This document shows positions 52,585 through 64,000 of a DNA stretch of 64,000 nucleotides, in pieces. The translations under genes were made by a program, and so were the position numbers. Each line of letters begins with the position of its first letter. Within the stretch, counting starts at the first letter, position 1. This DNA is from Cystobasidiopsis lactophilus (taxonomy: Eukaryota; Basidiomycota; Agaricostilbomycetes; Agaricostilbales; Chionosphaeraceae), in contig BCIO01000002.1 in assembly GCA_001599975.1 (NCBI GenBank), forward strand, positions 1,674,001 through 1,738,000. The letters run 5' to 3'. The notes beneath the pieces are model-generated. The model worked only from the letters and a program-made list of their open reading frames with translations, had not been told where the DNA came from and ran no database searches.

Positions 52585-54323
52585 GATGGGCGCCCACGGG
52601 TGCTGGACCGGAAGGTGATGGCGGATGGCAGAAGAGAGAGAGGTCACTCTTGCACAACCCCGGCGACCGCTTCGTCTCACTGTTGGGCCGGGTGAATGCC
52701 TCTTGACAGCTTTGTCAGTCAGCGCAAGTCGTCTCTCCCTTCGTTTTGCTCGCCTGTGGCTCGCCTTCTTTTGGTTTTTTGTGCCCGTCGGAGCGTTCAA
52801 AAGTTGCAATGCCCTTTGCTTACTCCGTTGGCTCGGAACTTGCGATCGTGGTCAAAACCTCTGGTTTGCTACTGCCTTGATTTCGTACACTGGCTGGCGT
52901 TGTCGGGAGCGATCCAATCGATCCAAACTGCATAACGCTCTGGGTGTCGCTATGATGTTGCCTGTTCGCGCCAGCTGCACTGTACTCTCGTCGAAACGGG
53001 CTTTTAATAGCAGCACAGCAATCCAACAAGAGACGAGGCTTGCGAAGTCGAGTGGATGTCGACTTCGCTTCGCGCCGCGAGCCCACTCTGGGAGCCTGTT
53101 CAAGCTCTTTCCCAAATAATACGCTCTCTACCTGGTGTGGTCTTGGAAGATTCCCTCAGCTCTCAAAGAAGGTACGAAACAAAGCATTGCCGTTTAATGA
53201 AGAGGCAGTGGGGCGAACCCAAGCGTGGCGCCGGTCCTTGCCTTGAAGTGGCCAACAGTGAATAACTGGAATACCAGGGCGGTCCATGTCATAGTGTCTT
53301 TTATGATCTTTTCGACGTTGCATCGCTTCAATGGCCTTCTTTAATAAAGTTGGGATTGAAGCGTTCATTTACGCCAGTGCTCGGACAGCTCAAGTGGTTC
53401 GATCGCGCCCTTATTACCCCTCAAGTGCTTATTGCTCTTGCCAAAGTCGTTGCTACTGGCTGTGGTCTTTCCAGTGACGCAGGACTTCGGATGGCAAAGC
53501 TTCAAGTCAAGCGTCAGCAACTTGAAGCTTTGCATGACAGACGGGTTTCGGCGCAACGTTCGATGATATTCTGGCAGAGTAAGCCGCCTTATTTACTTTG
53601 ATTTACATAACGCTTCATATGCACCCAGAAATTTAACTGTATTTGGGAAATATGCAGACTTTGGTCTCTTCGTTCTTCGCCACTTCCTCTGGTTCTCGCT
53701 CAATTCGCAAGCAACCGCTACCAAACTTGCTGTACAGCTGCACTATAGCTGAATCTTTGCTGACAGGGTGCCAGATGACTGAGAAAAGGCGCTGGGGCCG
53801 AGAAAATTGCAAATTTCGGGCCACCATCATTTTTGGCCCATTTTAAGTTGCTCCCATCATCTCCATCTCCTCCGCAACGCTACTGATGGGGGATTTGGCG
53901 CAGGCACGTGACCTTCCTTCTTTTTTATTTCGCGGACTTGCCCGCTGACACACAAGAACAGTGGTAGCGCGCTTCATTTGCATTCTTCCAGGGCTTGTTC
54001 CCTACGGATGGTTTGAAGAGGTCTAGGGATCAATCCCCTAAATCTCCAGAGGCTTTCTTTTTGCACCCTGGGCCAAGGGGGCAGCCTCAAGCCGGGGGCC
54101 GGTTTCGCGCGGGCTACATTTTGTGCCCTTTCTTTTTCGCCTTCGCCACGGTTCCTTCAAATTTACAATCTTACTTCCATTTGGAAGCATTGAGGGAGGA
54201 GCTGAAAGAGCAAGGAAGAGGAGGAGTCAGCATGAAATTTTGCCAGTGGCACGTGAAATGACCTTCGGCCAGAATTTCCCAGGTCTTCTTTCAACGACGA
54301 ACACCTGTTACGGCTTTACATAA
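52585..54323. other. Long intergenic stretch, about 1.7 kb
   Basis: The largest gene-poor stretch in the window. Open frames of 60-160 codons on both strands show no domain, and I could not link them by splicing into a recognisable protein. It contains a 14-bp inverted repeat (53494-53533) and two CACGTG sites (53905-53910 and 54250-54255, the latter 68 bp upstream of the G-patch gene start). It must hold the transporter promoter; the rest may be a rapidly evolving gene or noncoding RNA. Confidence 0.45.
53494..53533. repeat. Perfect 14-bp inverted repeat with 12-nt loop
   Basis: GCAAAGCTTCAAGT (53494-53507) is the exact reverse complement of ACTTGAAGCTTTGC (53520-53533), separated by 12 bases. 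In RNA it would form a stable hairpin. It is not followed by a T run, so a terminator is unlikely. Confidence 0.8.
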
Positions 54324-54957
54324 ATGCAGCAGGAGGACCGCGAGTACGCTTGGAGCAAGCTGTCGAGGCCGCCGCCCAAATTCGTGCCGGCCAAAGGGCT
54401 GTCCGGCGAGCAGCCGGCCAAAAGGGGTCCTTCGGGTCAGGACGTCCGCGCCATGTACGAAGCCGTCGTAGGGCCATCGGCGCCACCAGTTGCCGACGAA
54501 GCAGAGGTCTTGCGGTGCTCGCTCTGCGATTGCGCCGTAACCGACATTGACTCCCACTCTCGGAGCATTGGCCACCTTCTCAACAAAGACCGCAGTCCAG
54601 CTGTCGTTCCCACCTACTACAAGCTCAAGGCCGACAATAGAGGGTAAGCGCTTTTGAACCACGGCGCGCGAAAGTGAGAGAGGTCTGACATGCGCCGCGC
54701 TTTTGCCTAGGTTCGCCATGCTGCTGTCGTCGGGCTGGGACCCAGACAAGGGAGGCTTAGGCAAAGACGGCCAAGGACGGGTTGCGCCCATCAAGGACTC
54801 TCAAAAGGTCAAGGACCGACTGGGCATTGGCCTCAAGACGGCGGAGACCGAGTCTTTGGCCCCAGTGGATCCACTCCTCACCAGAAAGCAGCTGGAGACC
54901 AAGCAAAAGAAGGACAAGGCAGAGTGGTCTTCTCTGTACGCCTATCTGAACGAGTGA
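54324..54957 (+). CDS. G-patch domain protein (GPANK1-like)
   Basis: Two exons from ATG 54324, intron about 54643-54711. The first exon has a C2H2-like segment (LRCSLCDCAVTDIDSHSRSI then GH) and PTYYKLKADNRG; the second begins FAMLLSSGWDPDKGGLGKDG, a G-patch, and continues GRVAPIKDSQKVKDRLGIGL. The order finger, short P-x-Y-x motif, G-patch is that of GPANK1-type proteins. G-patches activate DEAH-box RNA helicases. A Lys-rich helix (LLTRKQLETKQKKDKAEW) ends the protein. About 190 residues, so the ankyrin part of animal GPANK1 is missing. Confidence 0.85.
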
Positions 54958-55190
54958 TTGACTGCTCACCCGGGATGAGAGCGTCTCGCCATCAGTCTGC
55001 CGTTCGACTCGCCGGGAAGCTGGCACGCTCCCGTTTGTACTAGATTCCTGTTGTAGCAATTCATCGAGAGGAGCTGTTAGCCCTGGCAAGCTCGAATCAA
55101 TTTTGCCGCCCTCGACGGAGCCCAAGGTGCAGACACAAAGGTCGATCTGCCGCGACCAAAAACTGTCATTGCGGCGGCAACTTGGGCTAT

Positions 55191-56764
55191 ATGCTGGAGA
55201 TCCCTGGCTATTCTTACGACCCGGTTAAGAACCGGTACTTCAAGCAAACGCCTGCACAGCAACAGGCTGCGCTGAGACCGCCGAAGAAGAAGATCAGGCT
55301 CGAGCATCATGACCCGTCAAGCCCGAAAGCCAGGCGTTTGGCAGACCGGGAAACGATCTTGGGCCCGTCTGGTTCGCGCAGTCTGTTAACACTGAGAACG
55401 TACGAAACCTTTGGAGCGTCCGTAAGAGAGGCTGATTGTGCTGGGGCGAGGCAGGACATGCGAGGCCGAGGCGCTGGCTACCGCCGAGGCTCAGTCTTTC
55501 TATCCAGCTCTGGCAACAGGAGAAGATGTATCCGCGTTCTGTTTCGACCAAGCCGTCCCTGGTCTGGTGTGGGTGGCGGGTTCGGGCATAACCTTGTGGT
55601 AGGCGGTTGACCCTTCCCTCAGGGGCACAGCTCACGCGTTCTCGCTTAGTCGTGGCCAACTCGGCGATAAAGACCGGTTCGACTGGCACATGGTACCTAA
55701 CTCTGCTTGTTGTGGTTGAACCAGCTTTCATTTGGATCCTGGGAACAGACCCACTCTTTGGTTCCTCATGGCCGCGACTTGCACTCCTTGCGCTGTCGTG
55801 ACGGTACACTCTTGTATGTGGTTCATTTGAGGCCATGCACCTGTGGCCTAGTGATAATGGGGCGTCTACAGGGCTGCGGGCTTTACGAAGGCTCAACTCC
55901 TCAGCTCGTCAGCGTGGGTTTCTGCTGCCTTGTTTTCTAGCTTCTTGAACTGATGGTATTTACAGGCGGGTGACCCAAGCGACACCGAGCTGGTGCTGTT
56001 TGCAGACCGACAAAGCGTGGGTTTTTGGTGCGTTGGCTCTCAACCACCTGGCACAAATCCGGTGATGAAAGGCCGTGCTCCGCATAGGCTGCGATGACGG
56101 CGTCTTCGCGTACGACTGCGACACCAAAAGAACCTCGAGCTTGACCAACACCAAAAGTGCGGTCTTCGCCCTGTGCGCCTTGCCGAAAGAGCCAGACTGC
56201 TTACTTGCCGGTCTGCGATCTGGTCGGGTTCTTCTGTGTGACTCTAGGACCAAGCTTGGCCAGGTGGGTTGGTGATTTGCCGAGGCCCGCTTGCCAAGTC
56301 CTTCAATGGTGGGTGGACACGGCAGACATGCTACGAGCTGAATGCACCGGTAAACCACATCAAGAGCGCCAAGGACAGCTTGATGTTGGTCTCAACGACT
56401 AGCGGGTGAGTCCATTACGGTCTTGGCAAGGACTGGGCTTGAAGGCAACGGCAGCCTGCTTGCACTTTACGACTTGCGCTTCCCCCGTTCACGACCCCTG
56501 AGAACGTTCAAGGGCCACGTCAATGCGTACAGAAGAGAAGTGGCACTGGATATCTGGAACGGGCAGGTCATAGCTGCTGCCGGGTCGGACTGTCGGGTCA
56601 GGCTGTGGACGATCCAAGACCCAGTGGCTGCCATTGGAGAGTCGGGCTTAGGCGTGGAGGTTTTTGCAGAGCCCGTAGAGCAGCTTTCTTTTCAGCCGGA
56701 CACAGCCACCCCAGCTTTGTGGCTCGCTTCTGGCCCAAGGTTGTCAATGTACACCCTGCGATGA
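55191..56764 (+). CDS. DCAF4: WD40-repeat protein, DCAF4-like
   Basis: WD40 propeller related to DCAF4/WDR21, a substrate receptor for CUL4-DDB1 ubiquitin ligases. From MLEIPGYSYDPVKNRYFKQT, which matches the DCAF4 start (LPGFYFDxEKxRYF), several exons follow: SFYPALATGEDVSAFCFDQA with VWVAGSGITLW (55490-55590), the region near 55660-55760, RIGCDDGVFAYDCDTKRTSS then VFALCALPKEPDCLLAGLRS (56080-56260), VNHIKSAKDSLMLVSTTSG, and SLLALYDLRFPRSRPLRTFK-GHVN. The last blade reads VIAAAGSDCRVRLWTI, close to the DCAF4 GHVNEY...GQDCYTRIW segment. Exon joins between 55330 and 56070 are only partly resolved. CSN4, which regulates such ligases, is also in this window. Stop is 66 bp from the antisense end of PGM. 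Confidence 0.75.
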
Positions 56765-56830
56765 CTGATTGCATTGGTCCTTTGCCACCAGCTATGATAG
56801 AGCTCTGGGGGCGTTGCGAGAGCCAACGTT

Positions 56831-59094
<2,264 letters not shown>

Positions 59095-59716
59095 GATTGT
59101 CGTCGAAGTCGACGAAGAACCGATTTCGTCATGGCCTCTCTCCCCGGGTTTCTGTTGGGCCCAACAAGTGTTCGTATTCTTCCGCCATTCTTTGTGCAGT
59201 TTTAACAGGGATCAAATGCCTATGTCGGACTTGCGGCTGTTACCTTACCGCCTTCAAGTCGGAACGCTTGCTGAAGCCTGCAGCCTGCACGATGATGCCT
59301 ATCAGCGGATCGCCTTTCTTTTCCTTGGTACTCTTGTCCAACCATTGTATCGGGGTGCCTGGTCTGAGTTTCTTCTCGGTGTAATGCTTTCGGGCGCCGC
59401 GCCAAGTGTGTCCAACTTTATTGTACTTGGGTGCCGCCTCTCCCGGTTGATGCTTCCTTTTGGCTTTTCGTTAAGCAGCTCTTACTAATAGGTGGGGTCT
59501 TCTGTTGGCCGCCAACAGCCAAGAAAATGGTGGCGGCGTCCCCGATTGGCGACGTCTTCATTCGTTTGTGCCGTTGTCGCTTCTAGGAGCTCTCAGTTAC
59601 AATCGTCTTTGAGCCGTATGTAGCCTGTAAGGTGTTGGAGCTGTCGTGGAGTTGTAACATCAGTCTGGCCTGGACTGCATTTCTCTCCAATTGGCCTGGC
59701 CAGTCATTTTCGCAGC
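59095..59716. other. Intergenic, PGM promoter
   Basis: About 620 bp upstream of PGM, up to the tRNA. Short open frames on both strands are not exon-like. No further RNA gene found. Confidence 0.5.
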
Positions 59717-59725
59717 AAAAAAAAA
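59717..59725 (-). terminator. Pol III terminator of tRNA-Gln
   Basis: Nine A bases on the plus strand, hence T9 on the tRNA strand, directly after the tRNA 3' end. This is the expected RNA polymerase III stop signal. Confidence 0.9.
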
Positions 59726-59811
59726 GGTCGAACTGGGATTCGAACCCAGGCTATCAGAAATTTTGGCGTTAGAGTCAGAATCTGAGGTCCTAACCGCTAG
59801 ACTATTCAACC
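59726..59811 (-). tRNA. tRNA-Gln (CUG), with a 15-nt intron
   Basis: On the minus strand the cloverleaf is complete: acceptor GGTTGAA with TTCGACC (one T-G pair), D stem GTCT/GGAC with loop AGCGGTTA, anticodon stem TCAGA/TCTGA, and T arm CTGGG-TTCGAAT-CCCAG. The loop between the anticodon-stem strands is 22 nt; removing 15 nt after position 37 (about 59760-59774) leaves TTCTGAT with anticodon CTG, so glutamine. The intron sits at the canonical 37/38 site cut by the tRNA splicing endonuclease. The B box GGTTCGAAT is perfect. Confidence 0.95.
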
Positions 59812-60307
59812 GTCTAAGTTGATCACAGCCTCTATGTCAATCACCAAAGCTCAACAGCAATTTGAAAAAAATTTTAAAAACCGATTTTGATCGTCTTCTT
59901 CCTTGATAAAGAGTGGATTTCTGCCCTTCAGAGCTTTGTATAAGGTCGAAGTAGAGTTCGGGCTGTGAATTAGATCAAATGATTCAAGTCCGACTGAGAT
60001 GGTTGCCACCCTGCCGCGTGTCGCAGCCGATCTCAGTCTTTCCGCCTTAAGATCCGCTGTTAGGATGTTAGCATTGACATGAACTCTGGAACGTTGAGAT
60101 TTCAGACCAAGTCATCCCAAGTGCATACAAAAAAAAGTCGTTCCAAGAGTGCCAAAACCAGCGATGGACAAAGGCGACGGTCTACGTCAGAGTCCACCTC
60201 AGAGTAGAGCTACCCCTCCCGTTTCTCGTGAGGCAAGGTATCCCCCAAAAGGCGGAAAGTGAGCGGCGAGCCAGACAAGCACGGCCGGCCTTTGAGTACG
60301 CCGACTC
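59812..60307. other. Intergenic
   Basis: 496 bp between the tRNA gene and the F-box gene. AT-rich upstream of the tRNA (59860-59890, AATTTGAAAAAAATTTT), as common before Pol III genes. No other gene seen. Confidence 0.5.
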
Positions 60308-60965
60308 CTAGTGGTCGTCCCCATCGCTCTCTCGTGCGCCCGTTGCGTCTGCGTCGCTCCCGTCCTCGTTCGTAGCCAAATCAGCCGAGCCATTCGCACT
60401 TTCGGGGTCCTCGGCGTAGAATTGGAGCGTCGAGCTTCTGTCGCAGCGCCTATCGCTCTGGCGGTAGCCCCATTCTGCAGGGCTGTACAGCGACCATTTG
60501 ACCCCGCCTTGGCAGTCGAAGCCAGTATAGTCGCACCATGCGTCGTACTGAAGGATGTGGTCGTCCGGCATCAAAAGGGAGAGCCACCAAGCCGGCCCGT
60601 CGTTTTCGCCAATGACAAAGCCCAGCACACGAGCGGCACTGTCGATCCAGTTGTAAGGACTGAAAATAGGGCATATCTGAGACTGGATCGCTCAGAAAGC
60701 AAGGAGAGGCTCACCTGTCATATTCTCTGGGCAAGTCGTTCGCACTTTGGTTGACGCCTCCAGCCACTGGGTTAAAATCCCGTGCGGCATCCGTGTATTC
60801 GAAAGGCTGGTAGAAGCCGTTGACTAGGTGGTCACGAAAGCGTCGCTCGAGCGCGCTTCCAAGACATCTTTTGAGGAAGCGGCTGCAACAGACGACGGCG
60901 GCGAGGTCGTGATCCGACAAATCTCGGGCGATGGCATGCCACAGCTCGGCCGGAATGGAAGCCAT
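60308..60965 (-). CDS. Small F-box-like protein
   Basis: Two exons from ATG 60965. The N-terminus MASIPAELWHAIARDLSDHD then LAAVVCCSRFLKRCL is an F-box, which binds Skp1 in SCF ubiquitin ligases. The intron (about 60660-60714) joins to SPYNWIDSAARVLGFVIGEN and WWLSLLMPDDHILQYDAWCD, a Trp/Asp-rich region that is presumably the substrate-facing part but matches no repeat I know. The tail is acidic (DPESANGSADLATNEDGSDA). About 200 residues. Confidence 0.72.
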
Positions 60966-61239
60966 GTCTGTGTGGTGATAAGGTGAGAGGCGTTTCAGTC
61001 GAGGGCTGCGAGGAACAAGAAGGCGCGCCGACAACGCCTGAGCACAGCTGGTGGGGCCTTTGGTCTCCAGGGGCCAGACAGCCGATCCGAGGAGTAGCAC
61101 CGTGGTGGTAGTAAGAAGACAAAGGAATCTGTGCCGCCTTTTGTGGCCAGGCCGTTGATGAAAAACCGTTGCGTGGCGTCATGGCGGAGTCACCGGCTTC
61201 CGAGAAAGAGGCAGGGGCGGCCCTGGTCGATATCCAGAC

Positions 61240-61731
61240 TCAAATCTCAGAGAAAATGGTGCCGAGACCGAGAGAGCCTGAGGAGGAAGAAGAGCCAGCA
61301 GCCGACCTTGCAGCCAGAAGCTGAATGTGCTGCAAAGCGCTGCTCTTCCTTTTCTTCTTCCGAAGCTTGGCGTCCGCCACAGGTTCTTCTGCAGTTTGTG
61401 GTGCTGCCAGCGACAGAAGCGTCCCGCCCGTTGCCTTGCGCACAACTTCGTCCTCGTGCCCGCAAACTCGACACCGCGCCACCATTTTGGAGTCCCTGCG
61501 CTTGCCTCGTTTCGAACCGAACCGAACAGTTCTGAATACGGCACTGGCTGCATTGCGAGGACTGGAGCATCCAGAGCAGGCTGCAGAATCGGGCGCGCCT
61601 GACGCTTCGCAATCCAGAAAAGACTCGACTCTGGTGTGAGCGGCTAGGCTAGCTGCCAATTTGATCGAATGTCCACCCAAGTAGGATGTACTGGCTTTCA
61701 GATGCCGCAACTTGGGCTCGTCGGCTTTCAT
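61240..61731 (-). CDS. RNase P/MRP subunit of the Rpr2/Rpp21/Snm1 family
   Basis: Intronless gene, 163 codons from ATG 61731. The N-terminal helices (LRHLKASTSYLGGHSIKLAA) are followed by a zinc ribbon with CSGCSSPRNAASAVFRTVRF and later ARCRVCGHEDEVVRKATGG, that is C-x2-C then C-x2-CGH, the pattern of Rpr2/Rpp21 (RNase P) and Snm1 (RNase MRP). A basic patch (LRKKKRKSS) and Ala/Ser-rich tail end it. Which complex it serves cannot be told from sequence. Divergent from the S28 peptidase gene, 134 bp between start codons. Confidence 0.78.
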   Translation of the reverse strand: MKADEPKLRHLKASTSYLGGHSIKLAASLAAHTRVESFLDCEASGAPDSAACSGCSSPRNAASAVFRTVRFGSKRGKRRDSKMVARCRVCGHEDEVVRKATGGTLLSLAAPQTAEEPVADAKLRKKKRKSSALQHIQLLAARSAAGSSSSSGSLGLGTIFSEI

Positions 61732-61865
61732 TGTCGGGCTTTCGAGCTGAGGTGGTCGTATGAGAAAACACCTCGTCTTCCAGGAGCAGCCAACTACCCC
61801 CCGTCCTTATCTTTCCGAGCGCCCAAGAATCTTGGGAGTCGCTAAAGGACCACTCGACATCAGAA

Positions 61866-63997
61866 ATGAAACGGCGCCTCTGTGCTGCCGCCTGGGTGGT
61901 CTTGTCGCTGTGCGCTGCCGATGCGGTCTCTGCCCTCCGCCCGCCCAAGCCGGTGGGCCTACACAAAGCACAGAACCGCGCGGCACTGTCTTCTTCATCC
62001 ATGCCCACTGGGTGGGGCCAAATTCACTTCGCCTCCTCAGCCGAAGCCAAGGAGAGCTCCGGATTCCCAGCCCACTTTCTGTCGGTCCCGGTTGACCACT
62101 TTCACGATGCGCCGCGCTACGAGCCCCATACAAACGCAACTTTTAAGCTTCGTTATTTCATGGACTCCCAATTCTACAAGCCTGGCGGGCCAGTCTTCAT
62201 CCTCGACGGTGGCGAAACGTCTGTGGAAGAGTGAGCCCAGCATTCAAAGGCCCGTCCGTTCTTGAGGCTGTTCTGATATCTCATGTGAAACAAGTCGTAT
62301 CCCGTACCTCAAGACAGGCATCGCAAACGTAATCGCTCGTGCGACATCCGGGATTGCAGTGATGTAAGGAAGAATTCGCCGACGCCGAACTCGGATGTCG
62401 CTCACCTAGGCACGGTAGACTGGAGCATCGCTACTACGGCGAATCGTATGTGATGCCCAATCTGACCACGGATTCTCTGCGATTCGTGAGTTGTTCCTCT
62501 CCCCGATGCGCTCTCGAACGTGGCTTGAGGCGAGAAGCAGCTTTCCACGGAGCAAAGCCTGGCCGACTCAGCATACTTTGCTACCCACGTCGACCTTCCC
62601 GAGCTTGGGCGTCTCGACCCTAGTCAGACCGCGGTGCTCTATTGTACGTGCCTCCCGAGTCTCTTCCACCGCATCTCTGCCGCTGATTTCCACAACTAGA
62701 CGGCGGATCTTGTACGCGAACTCTGTTCCTTCAGATATCCATAGCAGCTCGGAACTCAGAGAAAAGCCTTCTAGATGCCGGAGGGAAGGCTGCGTTCATG
62801 CGTTTGCTGTATCCCGACATTATCTTTGGTGCGATTGCCAGCAGCGGCGTGGTGCGTGCTGAACTCGACTTCTGGCGATACTACGTCCCTATTATAGAGA
62901 ACGGCCCTCCAAAATGTGTGGCCTCTCTCTTAGCGCTCACAAGGTTTGTCCGGTCTCCTGTGTAAGGACATGCACTGCCTGAGATAACAATTTCGCAGAG
63001 CCATCGACGCGCTAGTAGACGACTCCTCTGCCTGGGCCTCGTTCAAGACCCAGTTCGGCGTCGAAGATCTCTCGCACGCCGACGATGTCATGAACTTGCT
63101 TAGCCTGCCCCTATCCGGGTGAGGAACGCACAAGCACCCCTGATGGTTTCCATTGCCTGACGAGCAAATAAAAGGTGGCAAGGACGCGACTGGCAGACGC
63201 CGTCGCACAAGAACAGTTTCTATCAGCTGTGCAGTGCCCTTTCCGGCCCCGATTCCTCGTTGGTGGAGCCCACGCTGCCCATGTCGACCTTGATGGCGCG
63301 CTATGCCAAATACATTAAGACTCGCGTACTGCCGCTGTGCTCGACAGGCGACTTGGAAGGCTGCTTTGGGACCCACAATCCATCGCAGTACAAAGGCACG
63401 GGGCTGGGCGAGGACTGGAAGCTGTGGACGTGGCAATACTGCACAGTGCGTAACTTACCTGGGCGAGTCCACCTGTGAATGAGCACTCAAACGCGATTGG
63501 GACTTTTTAGGAATGGTGCGCCACCATATGACTGCGTTCGGTCCGTCACCGCGCTGACTTCTTATGTCAGGGGTTACTTTATTGGCGGGGCGCCAAAGGA
63601 CCAACCGTCGCTGGTGTCAAAGCTGCTGAATGTCGACTACAATGCACGCATATGCCAGCTCTCGTTCCCGCCTGGAGAGAAGACGCAAGTGCCAAAACTT
63701 CCGGACACTGACCGCATCAACGTTTACGGCAACTTCAAGTTGAACGTTTCTCGATTGGCCGCAATCGACGGGACGGAAGATCCCTGGCGGGCCGCCACTC
63801 TACATTCTTCTTTGGCAGAGCCGAGGACAGACACATCGATGCAACCATTCAAGCTCATCAAAGGCGGTGTACACCACTGGGACGAATTAGGCGCAAACCT
63901 GACGCAAACTGAACCATCCGAGATCGCTAAAATTCACCGCCAAGAGGTCGAATTCGTGATCAGTTGGTTGGACGATTTCAGACGGACAGCATCGTAA
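61866..63997 (+). CDS. Secreted S28-family ser-carboxypeptidase
   Basis: Pro-Xaa carboxypeptidase/dipeptidyl-peptidase type serine peptidase. ATG 61866 opens a signal peptide (MKRRLCAAAWVVLSLCAADA); then HFLSVPVDHFHDAPRYEPHT, YFMDSQFYKPGGPVFILDGG, LEHRYYGESYVMPNLTTDSL and STEQSLADSAYFATHVDLPE. The nucleophile motif YYGGSYAGGKAAFMRLLYPD needs a 12-nt exon at 62700-62711. Later: IIFGAIASSGVVRAELDFWR, the Asp region IDGTEDPWRAATLHSS, and the His region GGVHHWDELGANLTQT. So Ser, Asp and His of the triad are all present and the protein looks complete (stop 63997). At least nine exons. Confidence 0.93.
62700..62711 (+). other. 12-nt microexon of the S28 peptidase
   Basis: ACTAG-ACGGCGGATCTT-GTACGC. 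Upstream intron 62644-62699, downstream intron 62712-62774. In phase it adds the Gly-Gly-Ser-Tyr that surrounds the nucleophile; skipping it leaves the frame open but removes the serine. Confidence 0.8.
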
Positions 63998-64000
63998 TCA

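Overview
This window is a piece of a basidiomycete fungal chromosome, probably from a yeast-like member of Pucciniomycotina or a relative; the class cannot be fixed from sequence alone. The evidence is intron-dense genes (introns mostly 45-75 bp, GT...AG), moderately GC-rich DNA, tight gene packing, a fungal ACU-type Na/K-ATPase relative, a Ste50 with two SH3 domains, and ordinary fungal housekeeping genes throughout. I count 32 protein-coding genes, nearly all supported by recognisable families, and one intron-bearing tRNA-Gln. I see no transposase, LTR, viral relic or CRISPR array.

Layout. 1-8 kb: a cation P-type ATPase cut by the left edge, a MYND/CCCH zinc-finger gene, and MUS81. 8.3-12.5 kb: four protein-homeostasis genes, CBP3, RCF1, SSZ1 and COX23, with RCF1 and SSZ1 starting only 30 bp apart. 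12.7-15.7 kb: a nucleotidyltransferase-like/Nudix gene and a Ser/Pro-rich gene. 16-19.6 kb: the MAPK adaptor STE50 and a START-like (SRPBCC) gene. 20.5-34.6 kb: GPI17, DPB4, IRC5, SEC6, STT3 and TFA1 (GPI anchoring, replication/chromatin, remodelling, exocytosis, N-glycosylation, transcription). 34.7-42.6 kb: coactosin, an Rds1-like secreted ferritin-fold protein, PCNA and CSN4. 42.9-52.6 kb: a bZIP factor, a secreted GH5-like hydrolase, a small membrane protein, a HIT-finger protein, cytochrome c1 and an AVT-type amino-acid transporter. 54.3-64 kb: a G-patch protein, a DCAF4-like WD40 protein, phosphoglucomutase, tRNA-Gln, an F-box protein, an RNase P/MRP subunit and a secreted S28 serine peptidase.

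Themes. The window is housekeeping rather than accessory. Respiratory-chain functions recur (CBP3, RCF1, COX23, CYT1), as do replication and repair (PCNA, DPB4, MUS81). The most unusual observations are: (1) a PCNA with about 140 extra highly charged residues in the domain-2 loop; (2) very small exons, including a 12-nt exon that carries the catalytic serine motif of the S28 peptidase, an 11-nt exon in the transporter and an 18-nt exon in coactosin; (3) a nucleotidyltransferase-like domain apparently joined to a Nudix domain; (4) several protein motifs with key residues changed (bZIP, HIT finger, ATPase TGE loop, MUS81).

All gene models were spliced by eye from reading-frame continuity, splice signals and family motifs; exon edges marked uncertain need transcript data.
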